A stretch of 21,032 bases of DNA from a virus, in the IMG/VR virus record IMGVR_UViG_3300033153_004192, positions 1 through 21,032 of that record, one strand, 5' to 3'. Positions 13,120 to 20,722 of this stretch are shown here, piece by piece. Position numbers and translations under genes: made by a program. The notes under the pieces were generated by a model. The model was not told the origin of the DNA. It saw nothing but the letters and a program-made list of their open reading frames with translations, and did not search any database. Positions within the stretch are counted from its first letter, which is position 1. Every line of letters begins with the position of its first letter.

Positions 13120-14090
13120 GTTCGTGCTCCTTTGAATCTGTCATAGGGGTCTGAATTAATCATCGCCCGGATTTTAAAATTGTCTTCATAAACATCATCA
13201 AGCAAAATATTTTGCCAGCAAGCAAACCTTCCCGCTGAATAGATGTTGTACTTTTGAGTCAACATAAGCATAAAAGATCGCCTCACCCGATTGTCAATCG
13301 GACTTATCTTGCCATACTGCTGGGTTGATTGAATGTGATGGCTCAAGTCAATGGCTTCACCCCCTTCAATGCCCAAATTGAAAGTGCTGAGCCCAAAAGA
13401 GTCCAACACATCAATCATATTATTGTGGGATATTATCCCGATGCTCTCAACAATAAGGTTCTCCCCGGTCAATGTCGCTCTATAAACAGGCGTGTTGAAC
13501 TTCGGATAGTAGATGGTTTGATAAACATCACAATCCTTAATCGTGAACCGCGTCACTGTTATTGGTTGGTGATTAAAATCAAGAACCTTATCAGTGTCAA
13601 ATGCTTCACGAACCAAATCAGCCATCACATTCATCGGGATTGTGCTAACAATCGGCTCATCAAAACGCTGAAAGGCAGGGGCATTATTAAAGTAAATGGC
13701 ACCGCTAGTAATAGACTCGACACAATGATTGAAGTGAATATTATCACCAAGCCTATCTGCAAGCATGTTGTGGAAGTCACTGGGGGCTATATATCGCTCA
13801 ACCGTATCGAGGTTGACAATTGATCGTGGTTGAATTTTGCCTGTTACCTTTTGGCTATATTTATTCATCCACTGTGCGCCAAGCATACGCTCTTTGCCAT
13901 CTGCCCAAATTGATTTGTACACCTTAACCTTCTTGAATGGGATTCCCGTTGTCTTGCTTATTTTATCATCGCGGAACCTTAACACCGCGCGATGAGTGTT
14001 TGGCAACCCGGTGGCCGCTTCATAAATTTCAGCACCCGGGTTTAACACGCCCATGAGACAACCAGCCATTCCTGCGCCGAGTATCTTCAT
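13116..14090 (-). CDS. FAD-dependent oxidoreductase
   Basis: This 324-residue protein begins directly with a dinucleotide-binding motif (ILGAGMAGCLM, GxGxxG at 5-10) and ends with YSAGRFACWQNILLDD, a typical second FAD contact near the C-terminus of amine-oxidase/UDP-galactopyranose-mutase-like flavoproteins. The reaction is not evident. The start is ATG at 14090, overlapping the upstream stop (ATGA) with GGAG before it; a start at 14144 would add 18 unrelated residues ahead of the Rossmann motif. It is coupled to ThyX, another FAD enzyme, which suggests action on the same nucleotide pool. FAD enzymes of this kind occur in some phage thymidine hypermodification pathways; whether this is one is inference. 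Confidence 0.8.
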   Translation of the reverse strand: MKILGAGMAGCLMGVLNPGAEIYEAATGLPNTHRAVLRFRDDKISKTTGIPFKKVKVYKSIWADGKERMLGAQWMNKYSQKVTGKIQPRSIVNLDTVERYIAPSDFHNMLADRLGDNIHFNHCVESITSGAIYFNNAPAFQRFDEPIVSTIPMNVMADLVREAFDTDKVLDFNHQPITVTRFTIKDCDVYQTIYYPKFNTPVYRATLTGENLIVESIGIISHNNMIDVLDSFGLSTFNLGIEGGEAIDLSHHIQSTQQYGKISPIDNRVRRSFMLMLTQKYNIYSAGRFACWQNILLDDVYEDNFKIRAMINSDPYDRFKGART

Positions 14091-14656
14091 ACAAGCTCCA
14101 TTGATTGAGAAATTTGATTGGTGAAGGTTAGCTTCTTCAAACAAGATAATGCTGACCGCTCATCAATATCATTTTTGATAGCAAGCCCAACATAATCAGA
14201 CACCGGTAACTTCTTGCGGTTCGCGTTTGCTATAATAATATCATAGCATTGTTTGCGCACTGAACCCTTTTGAAAGATCTTCCCTTCATGCGGCAATATG
14301 GAAATTGTTTTGTCAAGCACCTTTGACTTCCCGGGTTCTTTCTTACCCAGCATTTTGTTCACTGTAGCGGTGCGGGATACAACCGGCGCTTTCTTTCTGC
14401 TTGGTAAGACTGTTGGCCCACTCTTCGTGCCACCCGTTGGTGCGATGTATTTATAGATCCGCTTTGAAGCATCATCTTTGCTAGCAAATCTTTTCACGGT
14501 CTTACCGGTTAGACTTTTATAAAACGCGGTCAATTGAGCACCAGACATCGGCTTAATAGCCCACAGCACTTGCGTCCTAGTCATTAGACAACCCGCAATT
14601 TTAGCGGGGTTCTTAACTGCCATGCCTTTTTTAACTGTAATGAATAATTGTTGCAT
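14087..14656 (-). CDS. Basic protein with possible C-terminal winged helix
   Basis: This is a 189-residue, Lys-rich protein. Residues about 40-72 (LTAFYKSLTGKTVKRFASK and following) match a motif found near the N-terminus of several phage DNA-associated proteins. A basic, Pro/Ser-rich linker (about 73-125) follows, and then a compact helical C-terminus from GSVRKQCYDIII that looks like a winged-helix domain. A DNA-binding or regulatory role is likely, with the target unknown. AAGGAG lies 8 bases before the ATG at 14656. Confidence 0.65.
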   Translation of the reverse strand: MQQLFITVKKGMAVKNPAKIAGCLMTRTQVLWAIKPMSGAQLTAFYKSLTGKTVKRFASKDDASKRIYKYIAPTGGTKSGPTVLPSRKKAPVVSRTATVNKMLGKKEPGKSKVLDKTISILPHEGKIFQKGSVRKQCYDIIIANANRKKLPVSDYVGLAIKNDIDERSALSCLKKLTFTNQISQSMELV

Positions 14657-14682
14657 TGTGTTTCTCCTTATTGAATTTTAAT

Positions 14683-14874
14683 TTAAGTTTTGTCATTCCA
14701 AACTTCGTATGAGTCTACAAAGTTTTGTATGCGTGTTCTAACTTCGACAATTTCACGCTCATCATATACCAACTCACCATTCTTGGCCATTGTAAATCCT
14801 TGGCCGCTTCCTGAAAAGAATGAAATGAAATAGTGTATGCCCTTTCTTCTTTCAACTGCTTTTAAAAATGCCAT
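14683..14874 (-). CDS. Very small protein of unknown function
   Basis: This is a 63-residue protein from ATG at 14874, which has AAGGG about 8 bases upstream. It holds a basic helix at the start (FLKAVERRKG), a FSGSGQGF loop and an acidic C-terminal helix. An upstream start at 14901 would read through the hairpin leader and is not preferred. No family recognised. Confidence 0.6.
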   Translation of the reverse strand: MAFLKAVERRKGIHYFISFFSGSGQGFTMAKNGELVYDEREIVEVRTRIQNFVDSYEVWNDKT

Positions 14875-14882
14875 AATGATTC

Positions 14883-14920
14883 CCTTAAAGGGGGGGCACA
14901 TCCATGTGCCGGGGGTTTTA
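14883..14920 (-). promoter_or_regulatory. GC-rich leader hairpin before a small gene
   Basis: On the minus strand the stem GGCACA/TGTGCC (14895-14900 with 14905-14910) has a four-base loop and is flanked by C-runs. It is followed by CCCTTTAAGGG, whose two halves could pair and so hide the AAGGG ribosome site of the next gene. There is no T-run, so a terminator is unlikely. A translational control or transcript-end stabilising element is more plausible. Confidence 0.45.
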
Positions 14921-14923
14921 TTG

Positions 14924-15994
14924 TTAAGCTACTTCAGCAATGTTTTTCCAATTGCGATCACTCATCTCAAGAATCTGACCACCGATTGTTTCCAACTCGA
15001 TTGCCCGGTCATATGACTTTGTATCATTAGCCACTTTGGTTACGGCATTAAGCATTCCCCATTTGGAATAATCATGGTCAGCAATTAAGTTTTCCAACAC
15101 TGACTCTTGTTCACTCTTCTGGAATGAAAATGCTTTGCCGAGTTCTTCAACAGCCTCAAAAGGGTTATCAATGATGCGGCCTTCAGCCGATGCTTTCATT
15201 TGCTCCATTAGTTTAGCAAACAATTCAGGGTCTGATAAGTTCTTGATTGAATCTCGAATCTTAAGCATCAACGCATGGTCATCAGCCTGCATAGTTTCAT
15301 CGGTGTAAATTGTATAATCCTCACCAACTGAAGTTTGGCGACCAAGATGAGACTTACGCATGCGGCCTTCAGAGAACTCTGAACCCGTTACCATGCCATT
15401 GGTACATACCAATCGATAAATCATCGGTTTGATTATCAGGGAACCTGAACCAATCTCGCTATTTGTAATGATCATGCCGTGCTGTACAACATCACCCTTC
15501 TTAACTTCACCTTCAAGTTTTGGTAAGCGGGCTTGAATGTACATGCGGTTGTCGGTTATCTCACTTGACATTACTTCGATGCCGCTGTTGCTTTCCAATA
15601 AAGCGGGAAGCACGGCTTCAGCAATTTGCTCATTGTCAATGCGGCGGTAGCGATCCGATAAAATAGCCCGGGCATTATTATCAAGAGTCCGAACCATTTG
15701 ACGCTTCGGTTCATTATCCATCCAATGGCGAATATTACTCACAAGCAAATCTGGCGCATCATGCATCATGCGTTCATAATACTTAAAAGGAACATTCATG
15801 CGGCCTGCAATTTGGCGGTGAGCATGGGGGGTGATATCGAAGCTGCCCTGTTTAGGAACATCAACGACAAATTTGTCATCAACATCATCATGAGTGAAAT
15901 TCATTTCACGAGTATCCGCAATGAAGTCTTTTTTCGCTTCTGATTGGCGTTGGATTTCGTTTGCTAATTCTACAATTGTTTTTCCGTTTTTCAT
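14924..15994 (-). CDS. DUF932 family phage/plasmid protein
   Basis: This 356-residue protein matches the DUF932 pattern: SFDITPHAHRQIAGRMNVP, a YYERMM segment, RAILSDRYRRIDN (about 110-125), and a MIYRLVCTNGM segment. It ends in a long helical C-terminus. The family is common in phages and plasmids and lies in replication or early regions; its biochemical role is not established. The start is ATG at 15994, with GGAGA 6 bases upstream; the start at 16039 would add 15 residues inside the leader. The leader shares the sequence ATACTGGAGAAATAAAA with the gene at 16379-16705. Confidence 0.85.
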   Translation of the reverse strand: MKNGKTIVELANEIQRQSEAKKDFIADTREMNFTHDDVDDKFVVDVPKQGSFDITPHAHRQIAGRMNVPFKYYERMMHDAPDLLVSNIRHWMDNEPKRQMVRTLDNNARAILSDRYRRIDNEQIAEAVLPALLESNSGIEVMSSEITDNRMYIQARLPKLEGEVKKGDVVQHGMIITNSEIGSGSLIIKPMIYRLVCTNGMVTGSEFSEGRMRKSHLGRQTSVGEDYTIYTDETMQADDHALMLKIRDSIKNLSDPELFAKLMEQMKASAEGRIIDNPFEAVEELGKAFSFQKSEQESVLENLIADHDYSKWGMLNAVTKVANDTKSYDRAIELETIGGQILEMSDRNWKNIAEVA

Positions 15995-16028
15995 TTTATT
16001 TCTCCAGTATGTTTTTAGGTATGTATTC
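15995..16028 (-). promoter_or_regulatory. Repeated ribosome-binding leader
   Basis: The leader sequence ATACTGGAGAAATAAAA before the DUF932 gene also occurs exactly before the gene starting at 16705. The leader at 16350-16371 is a diverged relative (ACATACCT, then ATACCGGAGAG). The ribosome site GGAGA is inside the shared block, so a translational regulator could bind all three. Confidence 0.5.
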
Positions 16029-16055
16029 AAAAGTGCCATTATTGGCGGTTTGTTT

Positions 16056-16349
16056 TTAACTAAGTAAAGCCTTGACCATTACAACTAATTGTTCCACGCT
16101 CATTTCATCTGCTACAAACTGAAATTCAACTTCAGTCTCCCCAGACTTATCGAACCCGAACAAAATAAAACTCTCATCATCAACGAGACTTACAAAATAC
16201 TCATAAGAGGTTCCGGCACTATCACTATCAATAAATAATGAGGTGTTGAATTCATATGGCAAATTCATATCATACTCAAATTTGTTATTGATAACACCTT
16301 TGTTGTACGCTTCTTGAAATGCTGCGATAAATTTTTGGCTCTCGTTCAT
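16056..16349 (-). CDS. Small acidic protein of unknown function
   Basis: This is a 97-residue, strongly acidic protein with an N-terminal helix and several short strands (YEYFVSLVDD, SFILFGF, EVEFQFVADE), and a C-terminal helix. Such acidic small proteins in early regions may mimic DNA or inhibit host proteins, but nothing specific is recognised. ATG at 16349 has GGAG 8 bases upstream in the diverged copy of the shared leader. Confidence 0.65.
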   Translation of the reverse strand: MNESQKFIAAFQEAYNKGVINNKFEYDMNLPYEFNTSLFIDSDSAGTSYEYFVSLVDDESFILFGFDKSGETEVEFQFVADEMSVEQLVVMVKALLS

Positions 16350-16378
16350 GATATTCTCTCCGGTATCTTAAAGGTATG

Positions 16379-16705
16379 TTAGTGAGTTGGCATGTAATTT
16401 GCGTTTACATCATCGACTAATCGCAACGCGGCTTTTAAAGTCCTTGTTGGCGCGCATGCTTCACAGCTAGGAACCCAAACGTCAAATTCATATCGACCTG
16501 ATTGAATGATTTTAAAACCTTTATATAGGGTGACTGTTTCTGATGGTTTGAGGTTGATGATTTCTTCGGTCTTTTCTGAGATAAAACCGATTTGCTGATT
16601 TGTGTTATTAAAGCGGCGAATGATCTTGCCTGATGCCAAATATGCTGCTGTGTCTTTAGCAATCTGGGCGCGTTTTTCACTGTTGTTGATATTATGTAAG
16701 TTCAT
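16379..16705 (-). CDS. Small protein of unknown function
   Basis: This is a 108-residue protein with an N-terminal helix, a strand-rich middle (TVTLYKGFKII, RYEFDVWVPSC), CEAC, and a C-terminal helix. No family recognised. The ATG at 16705 has GGAGA in the repeated leader ATACTGGAGAAATAAAA, shared with the DUF932 gene. Confidence 0.65.
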   Translation of the reverse strand: MNLHNINNSEKRAQIAKDTAAYLASGKIIRRFNNTNQQIGFISEKTEEIINLKPSETVTLYKGFKIIQSGRYEFDVWVPSCEACAPTRTLKAALRLVDDVNANYMPTH

Positions 16706-16707
16706 TT

Positions 16708-16773
16708 TTATTTCTCCAGTATAGTGGTTCGGTATTCCCCTTGGGGAGACTTATTGTAATCGCAACAGGCCAT
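16708..16773 (-). CDS. Possible tiny peptide gene (21 residues)
   Basis: ATG at 16773 has AAAGGG about 9 bases before and a frame ending in RTTILEK just before the next gene, so its stop lies in that gene's ribosome site. The product includes CC and looks polar. The same frame is open further upstream for about 23 codons without a normal start, so it may be a remnant of a longer gene. Evidence is weak. Confidence 0.25.
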   Translation of the reverse strand: MACCDYNKSPQGEYRTTILEK

Positions 16774-16820
16774 TGAAGTAAACCCTTTGACCACCTTATT
16801 TTCACAAGCATTAGCATATT

Positions 16821-18314
16821 CTAATGTTGTTTTGGGATCTGATATTCACCCGGCAATCCCCTCCGGTCAATCCATAACTTACCCTTTGCCCGGGTAGCAC
16901 CCACAAAGAATACCCGGTGTTCATCGTCCGGGAATTTGTCCAAATTTTTAATTGTCCGGGGAGTCATACGCATGGACAATACCACATTGTCAGCCTCCCC
17001 TCCTTTGACCGAGTGAATTGTACCTATGTAAATGCGCCCGGTGTCCCGTAAATTTCCACCGCGCCTTAAAACGGCTCTGTAGTATTCCCGTTGCGCTGGA
17101 ATTATACCAGTGAGAATAGTAAACCAAGCCCCATCGCCAATAAGCCTGTAATCGGCTCTCAATTGGTCTAATGTGAATTCACCAGAACCCAAGCGAAACT
17201 CCCAATTTGACATATAATCGGCAACGTGTTGAATATCCTCGGCGGGTATTGATTCCCCTTTCCTTAATCGCTCCCATGCATAAATTGCCCGGGCGTGTTC
17301 CGGGTTCACCGATGAACCATAATTAGTGCTGAATCCGTATCCGGCAATTTTCATTTGCTCTTCATAATCCTTAACCCCTGTGCCCGTCCTTGCTAGGAAG
17401 AACCATGACCCATTATCCAAATCATATTTGTTCAAACTCCACGGAGCATAGTCAACGGAACCTTCGTGGCCACTCGGTGTTATCTTTTTATCATATCGCT
17501 TTTTAATTCTCTTCACGATGCTTTGTGATGATTCAAAAATTTCTTTTGGGAGTCTGAAGCTATGCGGTAAAATTTCACGCTCCGCTTTTAAGTTCAAAAA
17601 GAAATCTACATCAGCACCATTCCAACGATAGATGGCTTGGTCATCATCACCGGCAATATAAATCTTTTGGGCGGTATCTTTGAATGCTTTCCTAACAACG
17701 CCCCATTGTAATGTGCTAAGGTCTTGGGCTTCATCAATGATGGCAATATCAACATCAATTGGATCTCCATTATCAATATATAAGGATAACAAGTCATCAA
17801 AATCAAATTTGCCGTTCTCTCTCTTCCATTCGGTTAGGGATTTGCTAAACCATTCCAAATCCCACCATCGAACATTGCTGCCGTTGCCATGGTCGCGCCA
17901 TATTTCTTTCAGCGGTTTGCGGAGTGCGCCAGCTAATCGGTGAAGGTGCAACAACCTATCCCCTTTATTTTGAGCAATCACATCAACCGAATCAACATAC
18001 CCGGATATTCTAACCCCAAGCAATTTGCTCACCTCGATGTAATCATTACTGCGCATCATTTGAAACGGGTTCATGCCCGCCTCTTTAAAACAAAATGAAT
18101 GTATGGTGCTGAATAATGGAAGGTCATCTGGATCCAGATTAAACTTTTCACAAGCGCGGTCTGATGCTTCGGTTGCGGCCTTCTTTGTGAATGATACAAA
18201 CGCGATTCTGCTTGGCTCAATGCCTTCCTTAATGCAATTGGCCATGATATCTAATAGGCGTGTTGTTTTGCCGCACCCTGGCCCACCTAAAATCATTTTG
18301 ATATCAGAACTCAC
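16821..18314 (-). CDS. SF1A (UvrD/Rep-like) DNA helicase
   Basis: This 497-residue helicase has Walker A GGPGCGKTT (about 9-17), motif Ia FVSFTKKAA, motif II AIIDEAQDL, motif III AGDDDQAIYRWNGAD, motif IV LPHSFRLP, motif V GTIHSVKGGEADNVVL and motif VI FVGATRAKGKL, in order. It is shorter than UvrD (about 720 residues), with reduced accessory domains. It would unwind DNA 3'-5' using ATP. The start is taken as GTG at 18314, because AAGGAGG lies 6 bases before it; TTG at 18338 has no ribosome site. It overlaps the primase stop by 11 bases, so the two are probably made together and may work as a pair. No DnaB-type helicase is visible in the window. Confidence 0.92.
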   Translation of the reverse strand: MSSDIKMILGGPGCGKTTRLLDIMANCIKEGIEPSRIAFVSFTKKAATEASDRACEKFNLDPDDLPLFSTIHSFCFKEAGMNPFQMMRSNDYIEVSKLLGVRISGYVDSVDVIAQNKGDRLLHLHRLAGALRKPLKEIWRDHGNGSNVRWWDLEWFSKSLTEWKRENGKFDFDDLLSLYIDNGDPIDVDIAIIDEAQDLSTLQWGVVRKAFKDTAQKIYIAGDDDQAIYRWNGADVDFFLNLKAEREILPHSFRLPKEIFESSQSIVKRIKKRYDKKITPSGHEGSVDYAPWSLNKYDLDNGSWFFLARTGTGVKDYEEQMKIAGYGFSTNYGSSVNPEHARAIYAWERLRKGESIPAEDIQHVADYMSNWEFRLGSGEFTLDQLRADYRLIGDGAWFTILTGIIPAQREYYRAVLRRGGNLRDTGRIYIGTIHSVKGGEADNVVLSMRMTPRTIKNLDKFPDDEHRVFFVGATRAKGKLWIDRRGLPGEYQIPKQH

Positions 18315-19818
18315 GCACATCCTCCTTAGTAGTTTCAAATGATTCTGTTTGTAATTCTTCAGGCATCGGAATGCTCCAGCACTTCACACAACTACCTTGT
18401 ATGTTGAGTTGATGGTGCTTCAATGGCATTTGATATCTTAGCACCGCCCATATTTCATTCTGCTTGAATTCTGTAAATTTATGATTGCGCAAAAATTCCA
18501 TAAGGTCGCCACCCCGGAAATAAACACGCTTGTTAACTTCATCAAGATAAGGCTTGCCCATTAGCAACTCCCCTTTGTTCCGGGCTTCAGTGCTTTCCAT
18601 AAACTGACTTAATAGGAATTTAAGTTGCCCTGATGGCGTGGCATCTTCGGGTGTCTCAACTCGCTCAGCTGCTGCTAATAAATCATTGATCATTTTTCGC
18701 CAAGCATCTTTCTTTAAAGAGCGTGGCATGAAATCGATTGCTTCCATACATAATAATTGGAACCTGTTTTGTTGTAGCAAATCTGCGGCGGTACATTTAA
18801 ACCGGCTGCCATTGACTTGGGCATAGTATGTCGGTGGCTCCCCTTCATACTTCGTTATGGAATCGAAGTTAACATCAAAGGTATCATTTTCAGCATTACC
18901 AACACCATACTTTCTTTGGCGGCATATCGACTTGCTGCAATATTGACTTATCGGATCTCGATTGCAGGTGTAAAAATAATCCTTTTTACTAGCAAACTTA
19001 GCAACTTCAGTAACTTCTTTATGGCCTAGTGGCGGGTTGAAAAATTTTGAATTGTATTCATCTAATTTGCTTTGCCAATCATCTTCGTGCCTTAACCTAG
19101 CATACACCGCGAAATTGAACAGCGCATTATTGCGATTGCCTTCTGGTATTCCTTGTGAGCCGAGTATTTGAAGGCATGGTGGAGCATCTTCCAAACCTTC
19201 GGGCTCAGGCGTTTCAACAACAATTAATTTTGTTGGGTCAATTCGGTGCTTCTCTGCATAGTCTAGCCATTTTGAGGCGCTCAACTTCTTGCCGTTTACA
19301 ATGCCATAGCGTTCTGTTTTTTCGGCATCGAAGTAAGGCATGTTGATCCAGTTGCCAACATCATTTTCATTTGCCAACTTATCTTGCTTTGGGAATACCT
19401 CAACACCGGGGAACCCTAGCGCAACCGCCCATGTTGATAACAATTCCCTTATGTATTGTGCTTCGGCCTCGTAAGTTAGAAACAGCCACAAATGAGCACC
19501 GCCAGATTTTGAGCGAGTCAATATCAATGGCAGCGATAATGCTTTGACCCGCTTTTCTAATTCTTTTAAATCAAAATCGATGTAATTATCGATATCAATG
19601 CCGGCAAATAATACGGTGGCACTATCTTTTATTGGTACAATACCAACCGAGCTTTTGCCGCTCAAGTGATTGTTCCATAACTCTTCAGTCACTTTGTCTT
19701 TATATGTTATGGCTTGCCCGCCAACTTTGCCTTTAGCGGATACTTCACCATTTGTTTTATATGCACCATATGCGCGGTCTAACCCGTCAAATAATGCCAT
19801 GAATCTTTTGGTATCCAT
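18304..19818 (-). CDS. Archaeo-eukaryotic primase (AEP) superfamily primase
   Basis: This 504-residue protein has the AEP metal motif FAGIDIDNY (D76, D78), the second motif SKSGGAHLW (about 104-112, the SxH-type motif), and a conserved VEVFPKQ region further on. A Cys cluster follows at about 285-303 (TCNRDP, QYCSKSICRQ), which resembles a motif I recall from phage AEP primases and could bind zinc or iron-sulfur. The C-terminus is helical with a possible winged helix (FKQNEIWAVLRYQM). It would synthesise primers, taking the place of a DnaG-type primase. ATG at 19818 has AAGGGG 6 bases before; the TTG at 19821 is less likely. A hairpin precedes the gene. Confidence 0.85.
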   Translation of the reverse strand: MDTKRFMALFDGLDRAYGAYKTNGEVSAKGKVGGQAITYKDKVTEELWNNHLSGKSSVGIVPIKDSATVLFAGIDIDNYIDFDLKELEKRVKALSLPLILTRSKSGGAHLWLFLTYEAEAQYIRELLSTWAVALGFPGVEVFPKQDKLANENDVGNWINMPYFDAEKTERYGIVNGKKLSASKWLDYAEKHRIDPTKLIVVETPEPEGLEDAPPCLQILGSQGIPEGNRNNALFNFAVYARLRHEDDWQSKLDEYNSKFFNPPLGHKEVTEVAKFASKKDYFYTCNRDPISQYCSKSICRQRKYGVGNAENDTFDVNFDSITKYEGEPPTYYAQVNGSRFKCTAADLLQQNRFQLLCMEAIDFMPRSLKKDAWRKMINDLLAAAERVETPEDATPSGQLKFLLSQFMESTEARNKGELLMGKPYLDEVNKRVYFRGGDLMEFLRNHKFTEFKQNEIWAVLRYQMPLKHHQLNIQGSCVKCWSIPMPEELQTESFETTKEDVREF

Positions 19819-19821
19819 CAA

Positions 19822-19862
19822 TGTCCCCTTAAAGAATCCCGGGTGTTACCCCGGGACAATGC
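19822..19862 (-). promoter_or_regulatory. Leader hairpin before the primase gene
   Basis: TCCCGGG at 19837-19843 pairs with CCCGGGA at 19850-19856, 7 perfect base pairs with a 6-base loop. On the minus strand it is followed by TTCTTTAAGGGG, which includes the primase ribosome site. Without a long T-run it is a poor terminator. It may set expression of the primase relative to the upstream gene or protect the transcript end. Confidence 0.5.
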
Positions 19863-20666
19863 TTACATTTCTTCAGAATCACCAACAACAGAATCATCTT
19901 GGCTTTTCGCGTGATCAACTTGCGCAGCACCAGAAGAGATTAATTGACGGAATTGTTTAGCATCATCAAGAATTTTTGAATAGCTATCTTTAAACACCTT
20001 GAAGATAAGTCCAATTGGTTCAGTTGTAAGAACTGACCATGTATTATCATCTTTGGTGCGTTTTTTAGTTCCGAGCTTCCAAACTTGAGCAAACATCGCA
20101 GCGCCATTACCATTGGGCAATTTCCACTTCTTCATTTTGCTCATCCAATCTTTTGAAGATTTGATTTGAGTCCGGGATAGTGAAATGATTGCAGGCTCGA
20201 ATCCATCAACATCATCTTCAACGAGCATGTAATGAACCCGGGTGTCCTGTAGCTCATTGCTGTTTGGTAGAATGTCGCGGTTTGTTTCTTCATCGCGTGT
20301 ACAAGTTTGAAGTAAAGATGCACCGGCATCGGCTTCAAATACGTTAGCAAGCCCACCACCAGAAGTGCGAGGGATCCATTCAAGAAAGCTCCGAACATAA
20401 TGACAAGGGATTACATTAAGCCCATCAGGGTACAACTTGCCAGTCACGCTATTAAATAACATGCCCGCTTTTGCACCATCAATGTGATCTTCGTGATCTT
20501 CATCGACCTGTGGTGATAGTTTCTGAAGCACTTTAATAAATGGGACGGAAAAAGAATCACCATCAGCATTTTCAAAGCCGCCACCATCACTGGTGTCCAT
20601 GCCTTCATACATTGCCATTTCTGTGTCTTCTTTCTTTTTAACTTCTTTTGTTTTTGCTTTAGCCAT
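19863..20666 (-). CDS. Conserved phage replication-region protein
   Basis: This 267-residue protein starts with a Lys-rich, disordered-looking N-terminus and has FSVPFIKVLQKLSPQV, AGMLFNSVTGKLYP and NVIPCHYVRSFLEWIPR, a set I recall from phage proteins near primases and helicases, often suggested to bind single-stranded DNA. The C-terminus is acidic (DSVVGDSEEM), as is common in single-stranded DNA-binding proteins that recruit partners. Binding to DNA is inference. The ATG at 20666 has AAGGA about 11 bases upstream. Confidence 0.6.
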   Translation of the reverse strand: MAKAKTKEVKKKEDTEMAMYEGMDTSDGGGFENADGDSFSVPFIKVLQKLSPQVDEDHEDHIDGAKAGMLFNSVTGKLYPDGLNVIPCHYVRSFLEWIPRTSGGGLANVFEADAGASLLQTCTRDEETNRDILPNSNELQDTRVHYMLVEDDVDGFEPAIISLSRTQIKSSKDWMSKMKKWKLPNGNGAAMFAQVWKLGTKKRTKDDNTWSVLTTEPIGLIFKVFKDSYSKILDDAKQFRQLISSGAAQVDHAKSQDDSVVGDSEEM

Positions 20667-20722
20667 TTTTGCTATTTCCTTTTCATCTTACAGTTTGTTG
20701 ACTAATTTTACACCCGCCAACA

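Noticed and set aside
15995-16039. Longer N-terminus for the DUF932 protein
   Set aside because: The added 15 residues lie in the repeated leader, and GGAGA is placed for the ATG at 15994.
18315-18338. Upstream TTG start for the helicase
   Set aside because: It has no ribosome site, whereas the GTG at 18314 has AAGGAGG at ideal distance.
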